Source: Pseudonocardia broussonetiae (lineage in GTDB: Bacteria > Actinomycetota > Actinomycetes > Mycobacteriales > Pseudonocardiaceae). From it: 64,000 nucleotides of DNA. The notes below the pieces were generated by a model, which made no database searches, had not been told where the DNA came from, and saw nothing but the letters and a program-made list of their open reading frames with translations. Positions 1-8,666 of the stretch are shown here, piece after piece. The stretch lies in contig NZ_CP053564.1 in the NCBI RefSeq assembly GCF_013155125.1, positions 5,649,501 to 5,713,500 on the forward strand, given 5' to 3'. A program made the position numbers and the translations under genes. The first letter of the stretch is position 1; every line of letters begins with the position of its first letter.

Positions 1-669
1 CGCACCCGAGCCGGGGCGGTAGCCGGGGAGCGGTGAGGCGGTGAGCGCAGCCGGCCCGAAGGCCCAGAAGGTGTTGCGCGGCTCGTCGCGGCCGCCCGTC
101 GGGTAGTGCAGCTCGCCGCGGGTCAGCCCGCCCACCCGTATCCCGGCCGGTTCGAGTGCGGAGAGGCGCTCGCCGAGCCGCTGGAGGTAACCCTCCTGCG
201 CCGCCCGGACCTCGGGGTTGAAGACGGCGTCCACCACGTCGTCGCCCGACCCGCCGGTCCACTCGCGGCCGTCCTGGTCCACGAACCGCGAGCCGGGCAG
301 GTCGGCGACCCATGCGGGTGGGTACTGCAGCCCCGCGCCGAGCGCGACCTGGAGGCCGGCGTCGCGGGCGCGGCGGTGCCGGTCCTCGATCTCGCGCAGG
401 TACACCTCATCCAAGCCCGGGCCGGACGGCTCGGCACTGCTCCAGGTCAGCGAGAGGGTGACGGCGTCGAGCCCCGCCTCCCGCAGCTCCTCGTAGCGGG
501 CGGGGTCGGCCTGCAGCAGTCCGAACACCGGCCGGGGCAGCGCCGCCGGGTCCCACGGCCGGGTCGGCCCCGTGTAGAGCGAGCGGCCGACGCCGCCCAC
601 CGCGAGCACCCCCGCACCGACCAGCCCGGCCCCCAGCACCTGCCGGCGGGTCCAGCCGCGGTCGCTCAC
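1..669 (-). CDS. Exported glycoside hydrolase-like protein, C-terminus cut by window edge
   Basis: About 223 residues are visible from the start; the rest lies outside the window. The GTG start overlaps the stop of the upstream glycosyltransferase gene by GTGA. The N-terminus has a twin-arginine motif (TRRQVLG, residues 7-13) followed by a hydrophobic stretch, so Tat export is likely. The mature part reads as the start of a (beta/alpha)8 barrel, with strands such as VFGLLQAD and DAVTLSLTW and a later FNPEV segment, resembling family 42/5-type glycosidases or GH42-like proteins. The catalytic residues are not in the visible part. Translational coupling to a flippase-glycosyltransferase suggests a role in trimming or processing an exported glycan. 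The family assignment is tentative; export is better supported. Confidence 0.55.
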   Translation of the reverse strand, partial: MSDRGWTRRQVLGAGLVGAGVLAVGGVGRSLYTGPTRPWDPAALPRPVFGLLQADPARYEELREAGLDAVTLSLTWSSAEPSGPGLDEVYLREIEDRHRRARDAGLQVALGAGLQYPPAWVADLPGSRFVDQDGREWTGGSGDDVVDAVFNPEVRAAQEGYLQRLGERLSALEPAGIRVGGLTRGELHYPTGGRDEPRNTFWAFGPAALTASPLPGYRPGSGA

Positions 670-3260
670 GGCCGCTCCGGCGGAGCAGCGACGGCGGGCC
701 GACCGGCGGCTGCCACGTAGACCGCCTCCTGGCGCTCGGCCACCTCGTCCCAGTCGTACCGCCGGGCGTGCTCGCGCCCGATCGCGCCGGCCCGGGCGAT
801 CCGTCCGGTGTCGCCTGCCAGCCCGACGACGGCCTCGCCGAACGCGGTGACGTCGAACGCCTCCACGAGGACGCCCGCGCCGGGGACGACCACCTCGCGC
901 AGCGAGGGGATCTCGAACGCCACGACGGGCGTTCCACAAGCCAGCGCCTCCGCCGCCACGATCCCGAAGGTCTCGTACCGCGACGGCATGACGACCAGTC
1001 GCGCGCCGGCCAGCAGGCGCAGCTTGTCGGCGCCGTCGACCCGTCCCGCGAAGACCACCCGATGCCCGATACCGGCGCGGTCGACGAGTCGTTCGACGGC
1101 GCGACGGTCGGGCCCGTCGCCGGCGAGCACGATCCGCCCCGGAAGGCGGTCGACGACGGGTCCGAGGGCCTCGACGAGCATGTCGAGACCCTTCTGCGCG
1201 ATCTCCAGCCGACCCAGGAACACGACGTCGTCCCCGCGGGGCACGTCGACCGAGAACGCCTCGACGGGCACCCCGTTGGGGATGACCTCCACGCGCGCCG
1301 ACGGGTTGCCCTCGCGCAGGCGCTCGGCGAGGTCCTCCGACATCGCGACGAACCGGCCGTGGCGCCGGACCCCTGCGGCCTGGACCCGGTGGAACGGCAG
1401 GTGGTACTGCCGCGACTTGCCCTCCGCGTCCAGCCACTGCACGACCGCGACGAGCGGGCGACGGCACCAGATCGCGGGCAGCACGCTGCCGATCGGGGCG
1501 GCGAAGTCCTCGACCACGACGTCCGCGGCCCGGCGGCGGGCCGCGAACGGGAGGGCGGCGAAGTAGCTGAGGATGCCACCCCAGTACCCCAGGGCCAGTC
1601 CCACCGGTACGTAGCGGACGCCGTCCTCGACCCGTGCCCGCGCGCCCCGGTAGCGGCTCACCAGCACCGTGACGTCGTGCCGGCGGGCCAGCCGCGCGTT
1701 CACCTCGCGGGTGCGCACCGCACCGCCGCCGCTGCCGGGCTTCCGCCAGTCCTCGAACCCGAGGTGCAGGATGCGCAGGCGCGGCCGCTCGTCCACGGGC
1801 GCACTCCCTTCCGCCGCTCGATCGGCCAGGGCCTGTGAACCCCGGGGCATCCGCCCCAGCACCCGAAGGGCGTTCAGTCCGCCGACTGTACCGGCGACGA
1901 CCAGCCAGAGCAGGAGGTGCTCCCGCAGGAGGAGGAGGGCGACGAGCAGGAGGGCGCACCCGAGCAGGACGGCCGCGGGCGGGCGGAAGGCGCGCGGCCA
2001 CACCGCGGACCCCGACACGACGAGCAGCACGAGAGTCGCGGCGGCCCCGACCGCCGCCCCGACCGCGAGACCGAGGACACCGCCCCACAGGTTGCCGAGC
2101 AGCAGTGCGCCGACGTAGACAGCCAGCCCGGCGAGCTGGGCGCGGACCGCGGAGGCGAAGCGACGCTGCGCCTGGAACGCGGTCGTCGTCAGGTTGACCG
2201 CACCGATGAGCAGTCCCCCGACCGCCGTGACGGGCAGGAGGGCGGCCAGCGCGCGGTACTCCGGCGGGAACAGCAGCCCGACGAGCTCACCGGGCATGGC
2301 GAGCAGCGCGACCGTGTACGGCAGAACGAGCGCGAGGTAGAGCCGCAGCGCCGTGCGTACGAGCGCGGCGCCGCCCGTCTCGTCCCGCGCGAGCATCGGG
2401 AACACGGCGACCGCCACAGCGCCGGCGAGGAACAGGGGGACCCGCGAGAGGATCATCGCGGCCTGGTAGCTCGCCGCACCGGCGTCGTCGGCGAGCACGG
2501 CGACCAGCACGAGGTCGGCCGTCGCCAGCGCCGACACCAGCACCTGGACTCCCGCGACCCCTGCAGCGGAGCGCCACAGGCGGCCGAGTCGCAGAGCGCC
2601 CGCCGCCGGGCGCAGGTCGGACCCCATCAGGAACGCACCGGTGACGATGACGAGCAGCGACCCGATGGCGAACCCACCGAGCGCTCCGGTCGCGCCGAGC
2701 CCCGCCAGGACCAGGATCAGCCCGGCCACGATCTTCAGCACGGCATCGCCGGTACGAACGACGCCGAGCAGAGCGAACCGCTGCCCGCCCTGCAAGAAGC
2801 CCGACGTGGTGGAGGACAGGAACACCAGCCCGCCCGCGGCGGCGACGACGAGCGCAGGCCCCGGCGGCGCGAAAGCCGAGGCGATGACGAACAGCACACC
2901 CCCGCCGCCGACCGCCAGCGTCGTGTTCATGGCCAGCGCGAACGTCACCGCCCGCCGCCGCTCGAGCGGGGTCTCCGCCCCGGCCAGCGCCTGTGCGAGC
3001 ACCCACGGCACAGAGGTGTTGGCGACCGAGCCCGCGGTGAGCAGCAATGCCTGTCCCGCGGCGAAGACGGCGAAGTCCTCGACGTCGAGGGCTCGGGTCA
3101 GGCCGAGGGAGTACAGGTAGTTGAGCAGCCCGACGCCGACCGTCGCTGCTGTCAACCACCGCGCCCCGCCCACGAGCGACACCGTCGTGGCGCGCGGACC
3201 GCCAGTCGTCGTCACCCAGCCGCCGAGCCGTAGCGTCCCGTCACGGACGCCATCGTTCAC
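666..3260 (-). CDS. Polysaccharide flippase fused to a family 4 glycosyltransferase
   Basis: 864 residues from the GTG at 3260 (GGAG eight bases upstream). The open frame extends further upstream, but that part is not membrane-like and would overlap the divergent gene. Roughly residues 30-475 form a chain of hydrophobic helices like Wzx/MATE-type polysaccharide exporters. From about 495 to the end is a GT-B glycosyltransferase of the GT4 type: N-terminal Rossmann start (RILHLGFEDW), GGG(A)V loop, VIPNGV, and the C-terminal E-x7-E motif (ETFGIVAAE) that binds the sugar nucleotide. The frame is continuous, so this is a genuine fusion and not two overlapping genes. It would add a sugar at the inner leaflet and flip the lipid-linked product. 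The overlap with the downstream glycosidase suggests one operon. Confidence 0.82.
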   Translation of the reverse strand: MNDGVRDGTLRLGGWVTTTGGPRATTVSLVGGARWLTAATVGVGLLNYLYSLGLTRALDVEDFAVFAAGQALLLTAGSVANTSVPWVLAQALAGAETPLERRRAVTFALAMNTTLAVGGGGVLFVIASAFAPPGPALVVAAAGGLVFLSSTTSGFLQGGQRFALLGVVRTGDAVLKIVAGLILVLAGLGATGALGGFAIGSLLVIVTGAFLMGSDLRPAAGALRLGRLWRSAAGVAGVQVLVSALATADLVLVAVLADDAGAASYQAAMILSRVPLFLAGAVAVAVFPMLARDETGGAALVRTALRLYLALVLPYTVALLAMPGELVGLLFPPEYRALAALLPVTAVGGLLIGAVNLTTTAFQAQRRFASAVRAQLAGLAVYVGALLLGNLWGGVLGLAVGAAVGAAATLVLLVVSGSAVWPRAFRPPAAVLLGCALLLVALLLLREHLLLWLVVAGTVGGLNALRVLGRMPRGSQALADRAAEGSAPVDERPRLRILHLGFEDWRKPGSGGGAVRTREVNARLARRHDVTVLVSRYRGARARVEDGVRYVPVGLALGYWGGILSYFAALPFAARRRAADVVVEDFAAPIGSVLPAIWCRRPLVAVVQWLDAEGKSRQYHLPFHRVQAAGVRRHGRFVAMSEDLAERLREGNPSARVEVIPNGVPVEAFSVDVPRGDDVVFLGRLEIAQKGLDMLVEALGPVVDRLPGRIVLAGDGPDRRAVERLVDRAGIGHRVVFAGRVDGADKLRLLAGARLVVMPSRYETFGIVAAEALACGTPVVAFEIPSLREVVVPGAGVLVEAFDVTAFGEAVVGLAGDTGRIARAGAIGREHARRYDWDEVAERQEAVYVAAAGRPAVAAPPERP

Positions 3261-3487
3261 CGCCGCAACTCCGCTCGCAGGACCGGCCCCTCGACCCGAC
3301 CGGAGTGGGAGGCCGCGTATGTCGTACGTGCAGCAACGCTGACGACCCTTCCGGACGCGCTGCAGCCGAGTGTCGGCAGCGGCGCCGGCGCCCCGGCGGT
3401 TCATCATGTCCGAGCGATGGCCGAGGCCGTTGTCGTGGCTGAATTTGACTGTCAGGCGGACTGCAGCGTCGGGGATCGGGAGGTGCG
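3261..3487. promoter_or_regulatory. Divergent promoter region between flippase-GT and GGDEF genes
   Basis: 227 bases between two divergently transcribed genes. It must hold both promoters, but no sigma-70-like hexamer pair stands out clearly. The ribosome-binding site GGGAGG for the rightward gene lies just before 3488. Confidence 0.4.
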
Positions 3488-5092
3488 ATGGCTTCGAAGC
3501 ATCGCCGCCGCCTGTCATCTATCCGCCATGTCGCCACGCCCACTCCCCATCGCGTCGGACTGCGGACACTGTGGGTCGGGCTCATCGGATCGCTCCTGTT
3601 GTACGCCGCCCATCTACCGGTTGCTCCTGGCGCTTCGTCGCGCTTCGTACCGGATGTGATCCTCTACAACGTCCTGTACGTCTGCGCTGCCGGCCTGTGC
3701 TGGTGGGCTCACGCCGCGACGTCGGGTGAGCGGTGGGCCTGGCGGCTGATCGCTCTCGGGCTGGTGCTGTCCACGGCGGGCAACATCTGGTTCTCGCTCT
3801 TCGTCTCCTCCGGCCTGCTCACAGCTGTACCGTCCGTGAGCGACGCGCTCTACCTCGCCTTCTATCCGCTGGTCAACGTCGCGGTGGTACTTCTGCTGCG
3901 AGCCCGTGTCCGCCCGGTGGCCGCGGTGTGGCTCGACGGCCTCGTCGTGGGCTTCGGCGCCGGCGCGGTCGCCGGCGCGTTCCTCCTCGCGCCGCTGCTG
4001 CAGCTCGGTCGAGCGGTCAGCGCCGAGGTCGTGACCGTGCTGGCCTACCCCGTCGCGGATCTGGCACTGCTGATCGTGCTGCTCACCGCGGCGGGAATCA
4101 CCGGGCTGCGGATGGACGCCCGGTTGGGCTGGCTCGGCGTCGGGCTCGCCCTCAACCTCGGCGCTGACACCGCCTACCTGTTGCTCGACATCACCGGCGA
4201 CTATCGGGAGGGCGGGCCGTTGGACCTGGTCTGGCTGCTCGCCGTCACCATCACTGCTGTGGCCGCGCGGATGCGGGACAAGCCGGTCGAACACACCCCG
4301 CCGCTCGGTGCCGGTCCCCGCCACCCGGTGGGGTGGTACGCGGTGGCCCTGCCCATGACCGCCAACCTCGCCGCCCTCGGCGTGCTGCTCGCCGGGTTCG
4401 GCCACGACCTGCCCGTCCTGGCAGGCGTGCTTGCAGGCGCCTGCATCCTGACCGCCACCGCGCGCACCGTCGTGACGGTCCAGGAGCTGCGCGCCCTTCC
4501 GCAGGCCCGCCGCGAAGCACGCACGGACCCTCTGACCGGGCTGGCGAACCGCCGAGGCCTGCACGAGGAATGCGTCCGCCTCCTCGACCACCCCGACGCG
4601 ACACCGGTCACGCTGCTGCTGCTCGATCTGGACGGGTTCAAGGACATCAACGACACTCGCGGACACGAGGCGGGCGACCGGCTCCTCGTCGAGGTCGCCG
4701 ACCGCCTGACCGGAGTCATGCGCCGCGACGACCTGCTCGCCCGCCTCGGCGGCGACGAGTTCGTCGCGCTCCTTCCCGCCACCCCCGCCTCGGTGGGCAC
4801 CCGCATCGCCCACCGCATCCACGAGGCCCTGTCCGTACCCGTCGAAGATGCTCGCACGGAGGGGCTCGTGGTTCACGGCAGCATCGGCATCAGCACGAGC
4901 ACCCCCTCCACGACAACCACGGCGGAGCTGCTGCGTGCGGCTGACCGAGCGATGTACCGGGCGAAGAAGACCCCGGCAGGCGTCGCAGTCGCAGATCTGG
5001 CCACAGCGACCCCGGTCGACTGGGTTCATCCGCACGGTCGGCGTCGTGAGGCCACCATGCGTGGCTGGCCGGTCCCGGCCCGTCATCGATGA
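3488..5092 (+). CDS. Membrane-anchored diguanylate cyclase (GGDEF)
   Basis: 534 residues with GGAGG four bases before the ATG. The first ~330 residues are hydrophobic, with about eight to ten predicted membrane segments (for example LIGSLLLYAAHL, AGAFLLAPLLQL, LAALGVLLAGF), an integral sensor region of unknown type. A linker (ELRALPQARREARTDPLTGLANR) leads into a complete GGDEF domain at about 345-500, with LLLLDLDGFKDIND and the active site GGDEF. An RxxD inhibitory site (RRDD) lies five residues before GGDEF, so product inhibition is likely retained. It would make cyclic di-GMP from two GTP at the membrane. No EAL domain is present. The signal it senses cannot be read from the sequence. Confidence 0.9.
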   Translation: MASKHRRRLSSIRHVATPTPHRVGLRTLWVGLIGSLLLYAAHLPVAPGASSRFVPDVILYNVLYVCAAGLCWWAHAATSGERWAWRLIALGLVLSTAGNIWFSLFVSSGLLTAVPSVSDALYLAFYPLVNVAVVLLLRARVRPVAAVWLDGLVVGFGAGAVAGAFLLAPLLQLGRAVSAEVVTVLAYPVADLALLIVLLTAAGITGLRMDARLGWLGVGLALNLGADTAYLLLDITGDYREGGPLDLVWLLAVTITAVAARMRDKPVEHTPPLGAGPRHPVGWYAVALPMTANLAALGVLLAGFGHDLPVLAGVLAGACILTATARTVVTVQELRALPQARREARTDPLTGLANRRGLHEECVRLLDHPDATPVTLLLLDLDGFKDINDTRGHEAGDRLLVEVADRLTGVMRRDDLLARLGGDEFVALLPATPASVGTRIAHRIHEALSVPVEDARTEGLVVHGSIGISTSTPSTTTTAELLRAADRAMYRAKKTPAGVAVADLATATPVDWVHPHGRRREATMRGWPVPARHR

Positions 5093-5099
5093 ACCGCCT

Positions 5100-5230
5100 T
5101 GGTAGCGGGCGTTGATCGACCCGACCGCGTAGGTCGAGCAGATGGCCCTGCGGATCTCGACATCGTGGCCGACGAACAGCACGAACTCCGACAGCCCTGA
5201 GCGCCGCAGTGCCCGGATCTCCCAGGTAGA
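5100..5230 (-). pseudogene. IS256/Mutator-family transposase fragment
   Basis: Translating the minus strand gives about 41 residues, including SEFVLFVGHDVEIRRAICST and SINARY. This matches the well-known IS256-family stretch around EFVPFLAFDVEIR followed by TTNAIESxNAR. Both flanks are lost, and the conserved TNAIES has become TYAVGS. It is a decayed remnant of an insertion sequence immediately downstream of the GGDEF gene. No terminal inverted repeats could be found. Confidence 0.55.
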
Positions 5231-5353
5231 GGGAAACCTCGGCCGACCTCGGCTCGGCGACGACTCCGGTTGACTGTGCAGACCGGGCAGTGGTCCTCAG
5301 ACGCTGTCTCAGGAGCTGGCGTGTCGGTCCTGTCCGGAGCTACGACTGTTGCT

Positions 5354-5488
5354 GATCATGGTCGTCGACGGCGAAGCGATCGTGTGTGTGGAGCGGTCGG
5401 TTGGAGACGCGCAGTGGGAGCTGATCGAGCTCTGCTTCACCATCCCGGGTATCCCACCTCGATCTGTCAATCTGTGTCGCGATCTGCC
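5354..5488 (+). pseudogene. Possible transposase N-terminal remnant
   Basis: A 44-codon open stretch starting MVVDGEAIVCVERSV includes DAQWELIE. This resembles the LTDAQWERIEPLLP start of IS5/IS1647-type transposases, then ends in a stop. It abuts the broken end of the ppk2 fragment, so an insertion may have truncated that gene. The match is short and the call is weak. Confidence 0.3.
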
Positions 5489-5492
5489 GTAG

Positions 5493-5755
5493 CCCCTCGA
5501 ACAGGACCGCGTGCCTGGTGCCGGTGTCCTGCGCCCAGTACTGGAACTTCAGCAGCTCGATCTGCAGCTGGTACTTCTGCTCCTCGTAGACGTCGCGGTC
5601 GAGCCGCTCGTCGTAGGGGTAGTCCTCACGCCAGGTCTCGACGGGATCCCCACTGGGGTCGATCAGGTCAGGGTCCGAGGTGCTCGTCGTGGCGCACGCT
5701 GTAGCCCTCGCGCAGCAGCTGCTCCAGGTACTCCCGGAAGTTCTCACGTACCACC
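5493..5755 (-). pseudogene. ppk2: Polyphosphate kinase 2 (PPK2) fragment, frameshifted and truncated
   Basis: The minus strand encodes VRENFREYLEQLLREGYSVR, which then jumps frame to DLIDPSGDPVETWREDYPYD, EEQKYQLQIELLKFQ and AVLFEG. These are hallmark N-terminal sequences of PPK2 up to just before the Walker A loop (normally FEGRDAAGKGG). A single extra base near 5670 breaks the frame. The gene stops after FEG, where unrelated sequence begins. The nucleotide-binding and catalytic parts are missing, so it cannot make or use polyphosphate. It is probably debris from a recombination or IS event, together with the two transposase remnants next to it. Confidence 0.75.
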
Positions 5756-5808
5756 ACGGAGTCTCCAGTCTGATCACCAGATCGTCGTCCGCGCCTGCCC
5801 GAGACGTG

Positions 5809-6282
5809 CTACTGAAAATGCGGCACGTTCGGCTCGTTGAGGGCGTCGATGACGCGTCGGCGCATCGTCGGGTGCATCACCAGCGCGTCGAGCCGGTCGA
5901 CGGGCACCCAGGCCGCCTCGCACGTCTCGTGACCGTCCGGATGTAGTTCGCCGTCGACGGGCAGGGCGTGGAAGCACACCGCGAACTGCTGGCGCGCCTC
6001 CCCTGACTCCGGGTAGACGATGATGTGCCCCGGATCGGTGTACAGCCCGGCCAGCCGGGTCACCTTCACCGTCACCCCGCTCTCCTCGGCCACCTCCCGC
6101 TCCGCGGCCGTCGGCGCGGACTCGCCGAGGTCGACCCGCCCACCCGGCAGCTCCCAGTGCCCGTTGTCGGCCCGGCGCACCAGCAGCACCCGGCCGGCGT
6201 CGTCGCGCACGACCGCGAACGCGCTGGGCGCCAACGAGTTCGACGTCGGCGCATCCGGGTCGTGGTAGTACTCCTCTCGCAT
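5809..6282 (-). CDS. Nudix hydrolase
   Basis: 157 residues from the ATG (MREEYYHD). Upstream codons in frame exist but lack Nudix similarity. A complete Nudix box lies at about residues 63-85, with G-x5-E (GRVDLGE), REV-A-EE-S-GV. The N-terminal strand has AFAVVRDDAGRVLLVRR and the C-terminal part WVPVDRLDAL. It would hydrolyse a nucleoside diphosphate linked to another moiety, with Mg2+ bound by the REVAEE glutamates. The substrate cannot be predicted; this compact type is often annotated as an ADP-ribose or oxidised-nucleotide hydrolase. It is transcribed away from the 6386 gene. Confidence 0.88.
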   Translation of the reverse strand: MREEYYHDPDAPTSNSLAPSAFAVVRDDAGRVLLVRRADNGHWELPGGRVDLGESAPTAAEREVAEESGVTVKVTRLAGLYTDPGHIIVYPESGEARQQFAVCFHALPVDGELHPDGHETCEAAWVPVDRLDALVMHPTMRRRVIDALNEPNVPHFQ

Positions 6283-6385
6283 CCCACCAGTCTGACGCGC
6301 GCCTGCCGGGTCGGCAGCGTCCACCGGACGTCGCGCCGGGTGACGATCCGGCCCCTCGCCTTGCGTCGGCCGCCACCATGGACGC

Positions 6386-6721
6386 ATGGCGAAGTACACG
6401 GTCAACGACGCCGCCCTCGCTCACGCCCACGCGCTCATCGGCGCCCGCCGGTACGTGCTGCGCAGCAACTGGGGCGAGGTGCAGCCCCGCGCCGCTGACG
6501 GCACCCGGTACCTCAGGAACCACAGCTGGGCGGAGTACGGCGCCTGGCACCTCGGCCTCACCGACGGCGCGGCAGAGGAGACGAAACGCCGCTACGCGTT
6601 CGTCCTCGGCGACTTCCGCCGACTGCACCGCATGGCCATCATCGCCTGCCACTACCGAGCCGCGGAATGGGGACACAAGGACATCGCACCCCGTGCGAAG
6701 CGCTCGATAGGGCGAAGGTGA
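6386..6721 (+). CDS. Conserved hypothetical protein (small, soluble)
   Basis: 111 residues starting MAKYTVNDAALAHAHALI. The sequence has the look of a well-conserved actinobacterial hypothetical family: SNWGEVQPRA, SWAEYGAWHLGL, ETKRRYAFVLGDFRRLHR, CHYRAAEWGHKDI. There are many tryptophan, histidine and tyrosine residues, no signal peptide and no membrane segment. Function is unknown. The conserved GDFRRLHR and CHYRAAEWGH stretches could form a ligand or metal site, which is inference only. It is divergent from the Nudix gene. Confidence 0.8.
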   Translation: MAKYTVNDAALAHAHALIGARRYVLRSNWGEVQPRAADGTRYLRNHSWAEYGAWHLGLTDGAAEETKRRYAFVLGDFRRLHRMAIIACHYRAAEWGHKDIAPRAKRSIGRR

Positions 6722-6795
6722 CGATCCGGACACGAAGCACCGAGCTCCCCGCCCTGCGGCGATGCGGCGCGACACTGCCTGGGTACGCACGGGCC

Positions 6796-7368
6796 ATGCG
6801 GAGTATTCGAACCACCCCGAGTCACCGCGCATCCGTCGCGGTGGTGATCTGCTGCACCGCCGCACTCACCGGCTGCGGCGCGGGCCAGCAGGCCGCCACG
6901 GCGAACCAACTGACGTCCTCACCGGGATCGGTCGCAGCGGTGGGGTCGCTGCAGGTTCGCGACGCGCAGATCGCCTGGTCCGGCGCAGTGCCCGGCGACG
7001 AGGTCTACGCGGTGGGCGAGGACGCACCGCTGCAGCTCACCATCGTCAACACCACCGACGCCGGACCGGGCGGCGCCGACACCCTGGTCTCGCTGTCCAG
7101 CCCGATCGCCTCATCCGGGCTCATCGTCGGAGACGCCACCATCCCCGACGGGAACGTGCTCACCGCGGGCTACGACCAGCCGGTGGCGTCCACCGTCACC
7201 GAAGGCGCCCGCGAGGTGGAGCTCACCCTGCTCGACCTCACCACCCCCGTGCGCGCCGGCATGACCTACCCGGTGGTGCTCACCTTCGCCGACGCCGGCG
7301 AACTGCGCCTGCAGATCGGCGTGGAGAACCCGTCGATCCTGCCACCCCGAGCCGGCGACGACGCCTAG
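6796..7368 (+). CDS. Secreted lipoprotein, LpqE/PCu(A)C-like
   Basis: 190 residues from the ATG at 6796; an upstream extension in frame would bury the signal sequence. Residues 1-27 form a lipoprotein signal peptide with lipobox LTGC (cysteine about 27). The mature domain is a beta-rich fold with VRDAQIAWSGAVPGDEVYAV, LTIVNTTDAG and VPVVLTF-like strands. Overall layout matches actinobacterial LpqE-type lipoproteins, distant relatives of the copper chaperone PCu(A)C. The usual copper ligands (H-M...M-x-M) are not evident, so a copper role is doubtful. It would sit on the outer face of the cytoplasmic membrane. It appears monocistronic. Confidence 0.8.
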   Translation: MRSIRTTPSHRASVAVVICCTAALTGCGAGQQAATANQLTSSPGSVAAVGSLQVRDAQIAWSGAVPGDEVYAVGEDAPLQLTIVNTTDAGPGGADTLVSLSSPIASSGLIVGDATIPDGNVLTAGYDQPVASTVTEGAREVELTLLDLTTPVRAGMTYPVVLTFADAGELRLQIGVENPSILPPRAGDDA

Positions 7369-7483
7369 CCCGATCTAAGGAGCAACGGAAAGGCGGCACA
7401 GGGCGGTCGCTCTGCTCTGCATCGGTTGTCAGCCCTGCAGGATGGGTAGTTCACAACTCAGACTGCGACGCGGAAGGGACCGC

Positions 7484-8038
7484 ATGGACGAAGATCCTTC
7501 CTGCCGCAGCTGGATGCATCCGGAACTCGTCACCGAGACGGTCGCGGCACGCGCGCTCGGAATAGCCCCCTCGACACTGCGACGCCGGATCGCACTCCTC
7601 GGCCTCGTACCGCACGGCCGTGGTCCTACGACAAGGCGCTACTGGGACGTGGACGCCCTTGCCCAGGCGCTGAGCGCGGCCACGCGGTCCGACGAGGTGC
7701 GGGCGGGCCAGACATCGGCTCTCGGCTGCATCGACCGACACGTCAACCGGCACCTGGCTCGGCAGATCGCCAATGATCTGCGCATCGCACTCGAACGCGG
7801 TGTGTTCGAGAGCGGGGAGCTGCCCACCACCGCAGCCCTCGCCCAGCACTACCGCGTCTCCGGCAACACGGTTCGCCGAGCGCTACGAGCGCTGCGGGCG
7901 GACGGAGTCCACTTCAGCCGGGCCGGGAACCCGTTCGGCGAACGTCTCGGGACGCGGAGCACGATCCGGGCCAACCGCTTCTCGGACGCGAGCCGCCACG
8001 CGCCCTTCGACGTGTCAGCTGATACGCAGAACGCGTGA
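7484..8038 (+). CDS. Two-domain transcriptional regulator: helix-turn-helix plus GntR-type winged helix
   Basis: 184 residues from the ATG at 7484, preceded by GGAAGGGA. An upstream ATG at 7442 in frame has no ribosome-binding site. Residues ~14-60 form a helix-turn-helix (TETVAARALGIAPSTLRRRI) of the MerR/HTH_17 type ending in a tryptophan-aspartate wing. Residues ~90-150 are a GntR winged helix (LARQIANDLRIALERGVFES, then LAQHYRVSGNTVRRALRALR). There is no effector domain of the FadR, HutC or MocR type. Small GntR/HTH proteins of this layout occur on actinobacterial plasmids and integrative elements, so this one may regulate the left-hand element whose integrase follows at 9760. That role is inference. 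Confidence 0.75.
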   Translation: MDEDPSCRSWMHPELVTETVAARALGIAPSTLRRRIALLGLVPHGRGPTTRRYWDVDALAQALSAATRSDEVRAGQTSALGCIDRHVNRHLARQIANDLRIALERGVFESGELPTTAALAQHYRVSGNTVRRALRALRADGVHFSRAGNPFGERLGTRSTIRANRFSDASRHAPFDVSADTQNA

Positions 8039-8136
8039 ACCAGCTTTCATTCATGCGTCGTGGCCAGCTAACCCGTCACCGGAACGGGTGCCGCAGATCA
8101 TCATCGATGGCAATTGTGCCGCGTTCCGCATGCGGA

Positions 8137-8535
8137 TCACACGAGTACGACAGGCACCTCGGCCCACACGGTCTTGCCCCGCGTCGTCGTCCGATGACCC
8201 CAGCGGGCACTCACCGCCTCGACCATCTGCATTCCCCTGCCCCGTGCGGCTCGTGGGTCGAAGGGACGGACCACCGGTAGCGCCGTTGAGGCGTCCGACA
8301 CCGCGACGTGCACCACGGACCCGTGCAGGTGCAGCGCCAGGGTCGACGGCGTGCGAGCGTGCTCCACAGCGTTGGACACCAGTTCGGTGACCACGATCAG
8401 CAGATCCCGCACGCTGTCGCCGTCCACACCCCACGCGCTCGCCGCGCGGGCAGCGGTGATCCGCGCCTGCTGAGCGACCCCGGGCGACGTGTCGAACGAG
8501 GCGGTCACGGCCGGGTGAGCACGATCGACGCCCAT
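8137..8535 (-). CDS. Anti-sigma factor-type serine kinase (HATPase_c, RsbW/SpoIIAB-like)
   Basis: 132 residues from the ATG at 8535. It carries the GHKL/Bergerat fold elements of RsbW-like regulators: N box ELVSNAVEH, a G1-like segment VSDAST, and the ATP-lid and G2 region GRGMQMVEAVSARWG. There is no histidine phosphorylation domain. It would bind an anti-anti-sigma (STAS) protein and phosphorylate or sequester partners in stress or developmental sigma control. The STAS gene lies directly upstream on the same strand. Because of a frameshift in that gene the two are joined in one open frame in this sequence (to 9090), so a fused product cannot be excluded. Confidence 0.8.
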   Translation of the reverse strand: MGVDRAHPAVTASFDTSPGVAQQARITAARAASAWGVDGDSVRDLLIVVTELVSNAVEHARTPSTLALHLHGSVVHVAVSDASTALPVVRPFDPRAARGRGMQMVEAVSARWGHRTTTRGKTVWAEVPVVLV

Positions 8536-8666
8536 ACGCGACTCACCCTCTCGTCGCCACGACGAGGGAGCAGCTCCGCCCCGCCCACACAGAGAACTCC
8601 TGCGCATTTCGGGTGCATGCCCGCCGACAGCCGGTTCGAAACCGCCCGCTGCCCCGCACGCTTCGC

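Noticed and set aside
106..1838. Long open frames antisense to the glycosidase and glycosyltransferase genes
   Set aside because: They mirror codon-position GC bias of the real genes, have no recognisable domains and are rich in arginine, proline and alanine; typical shadows in high-GC DNA.
666..3518. Starting the flippase-GT protein at 3518
   Set aside because: The extra 86 residues are not membrane-like and overlap the divergent GGDEF gene start; the GTG at 3260 has a proper ribosome-binding site.
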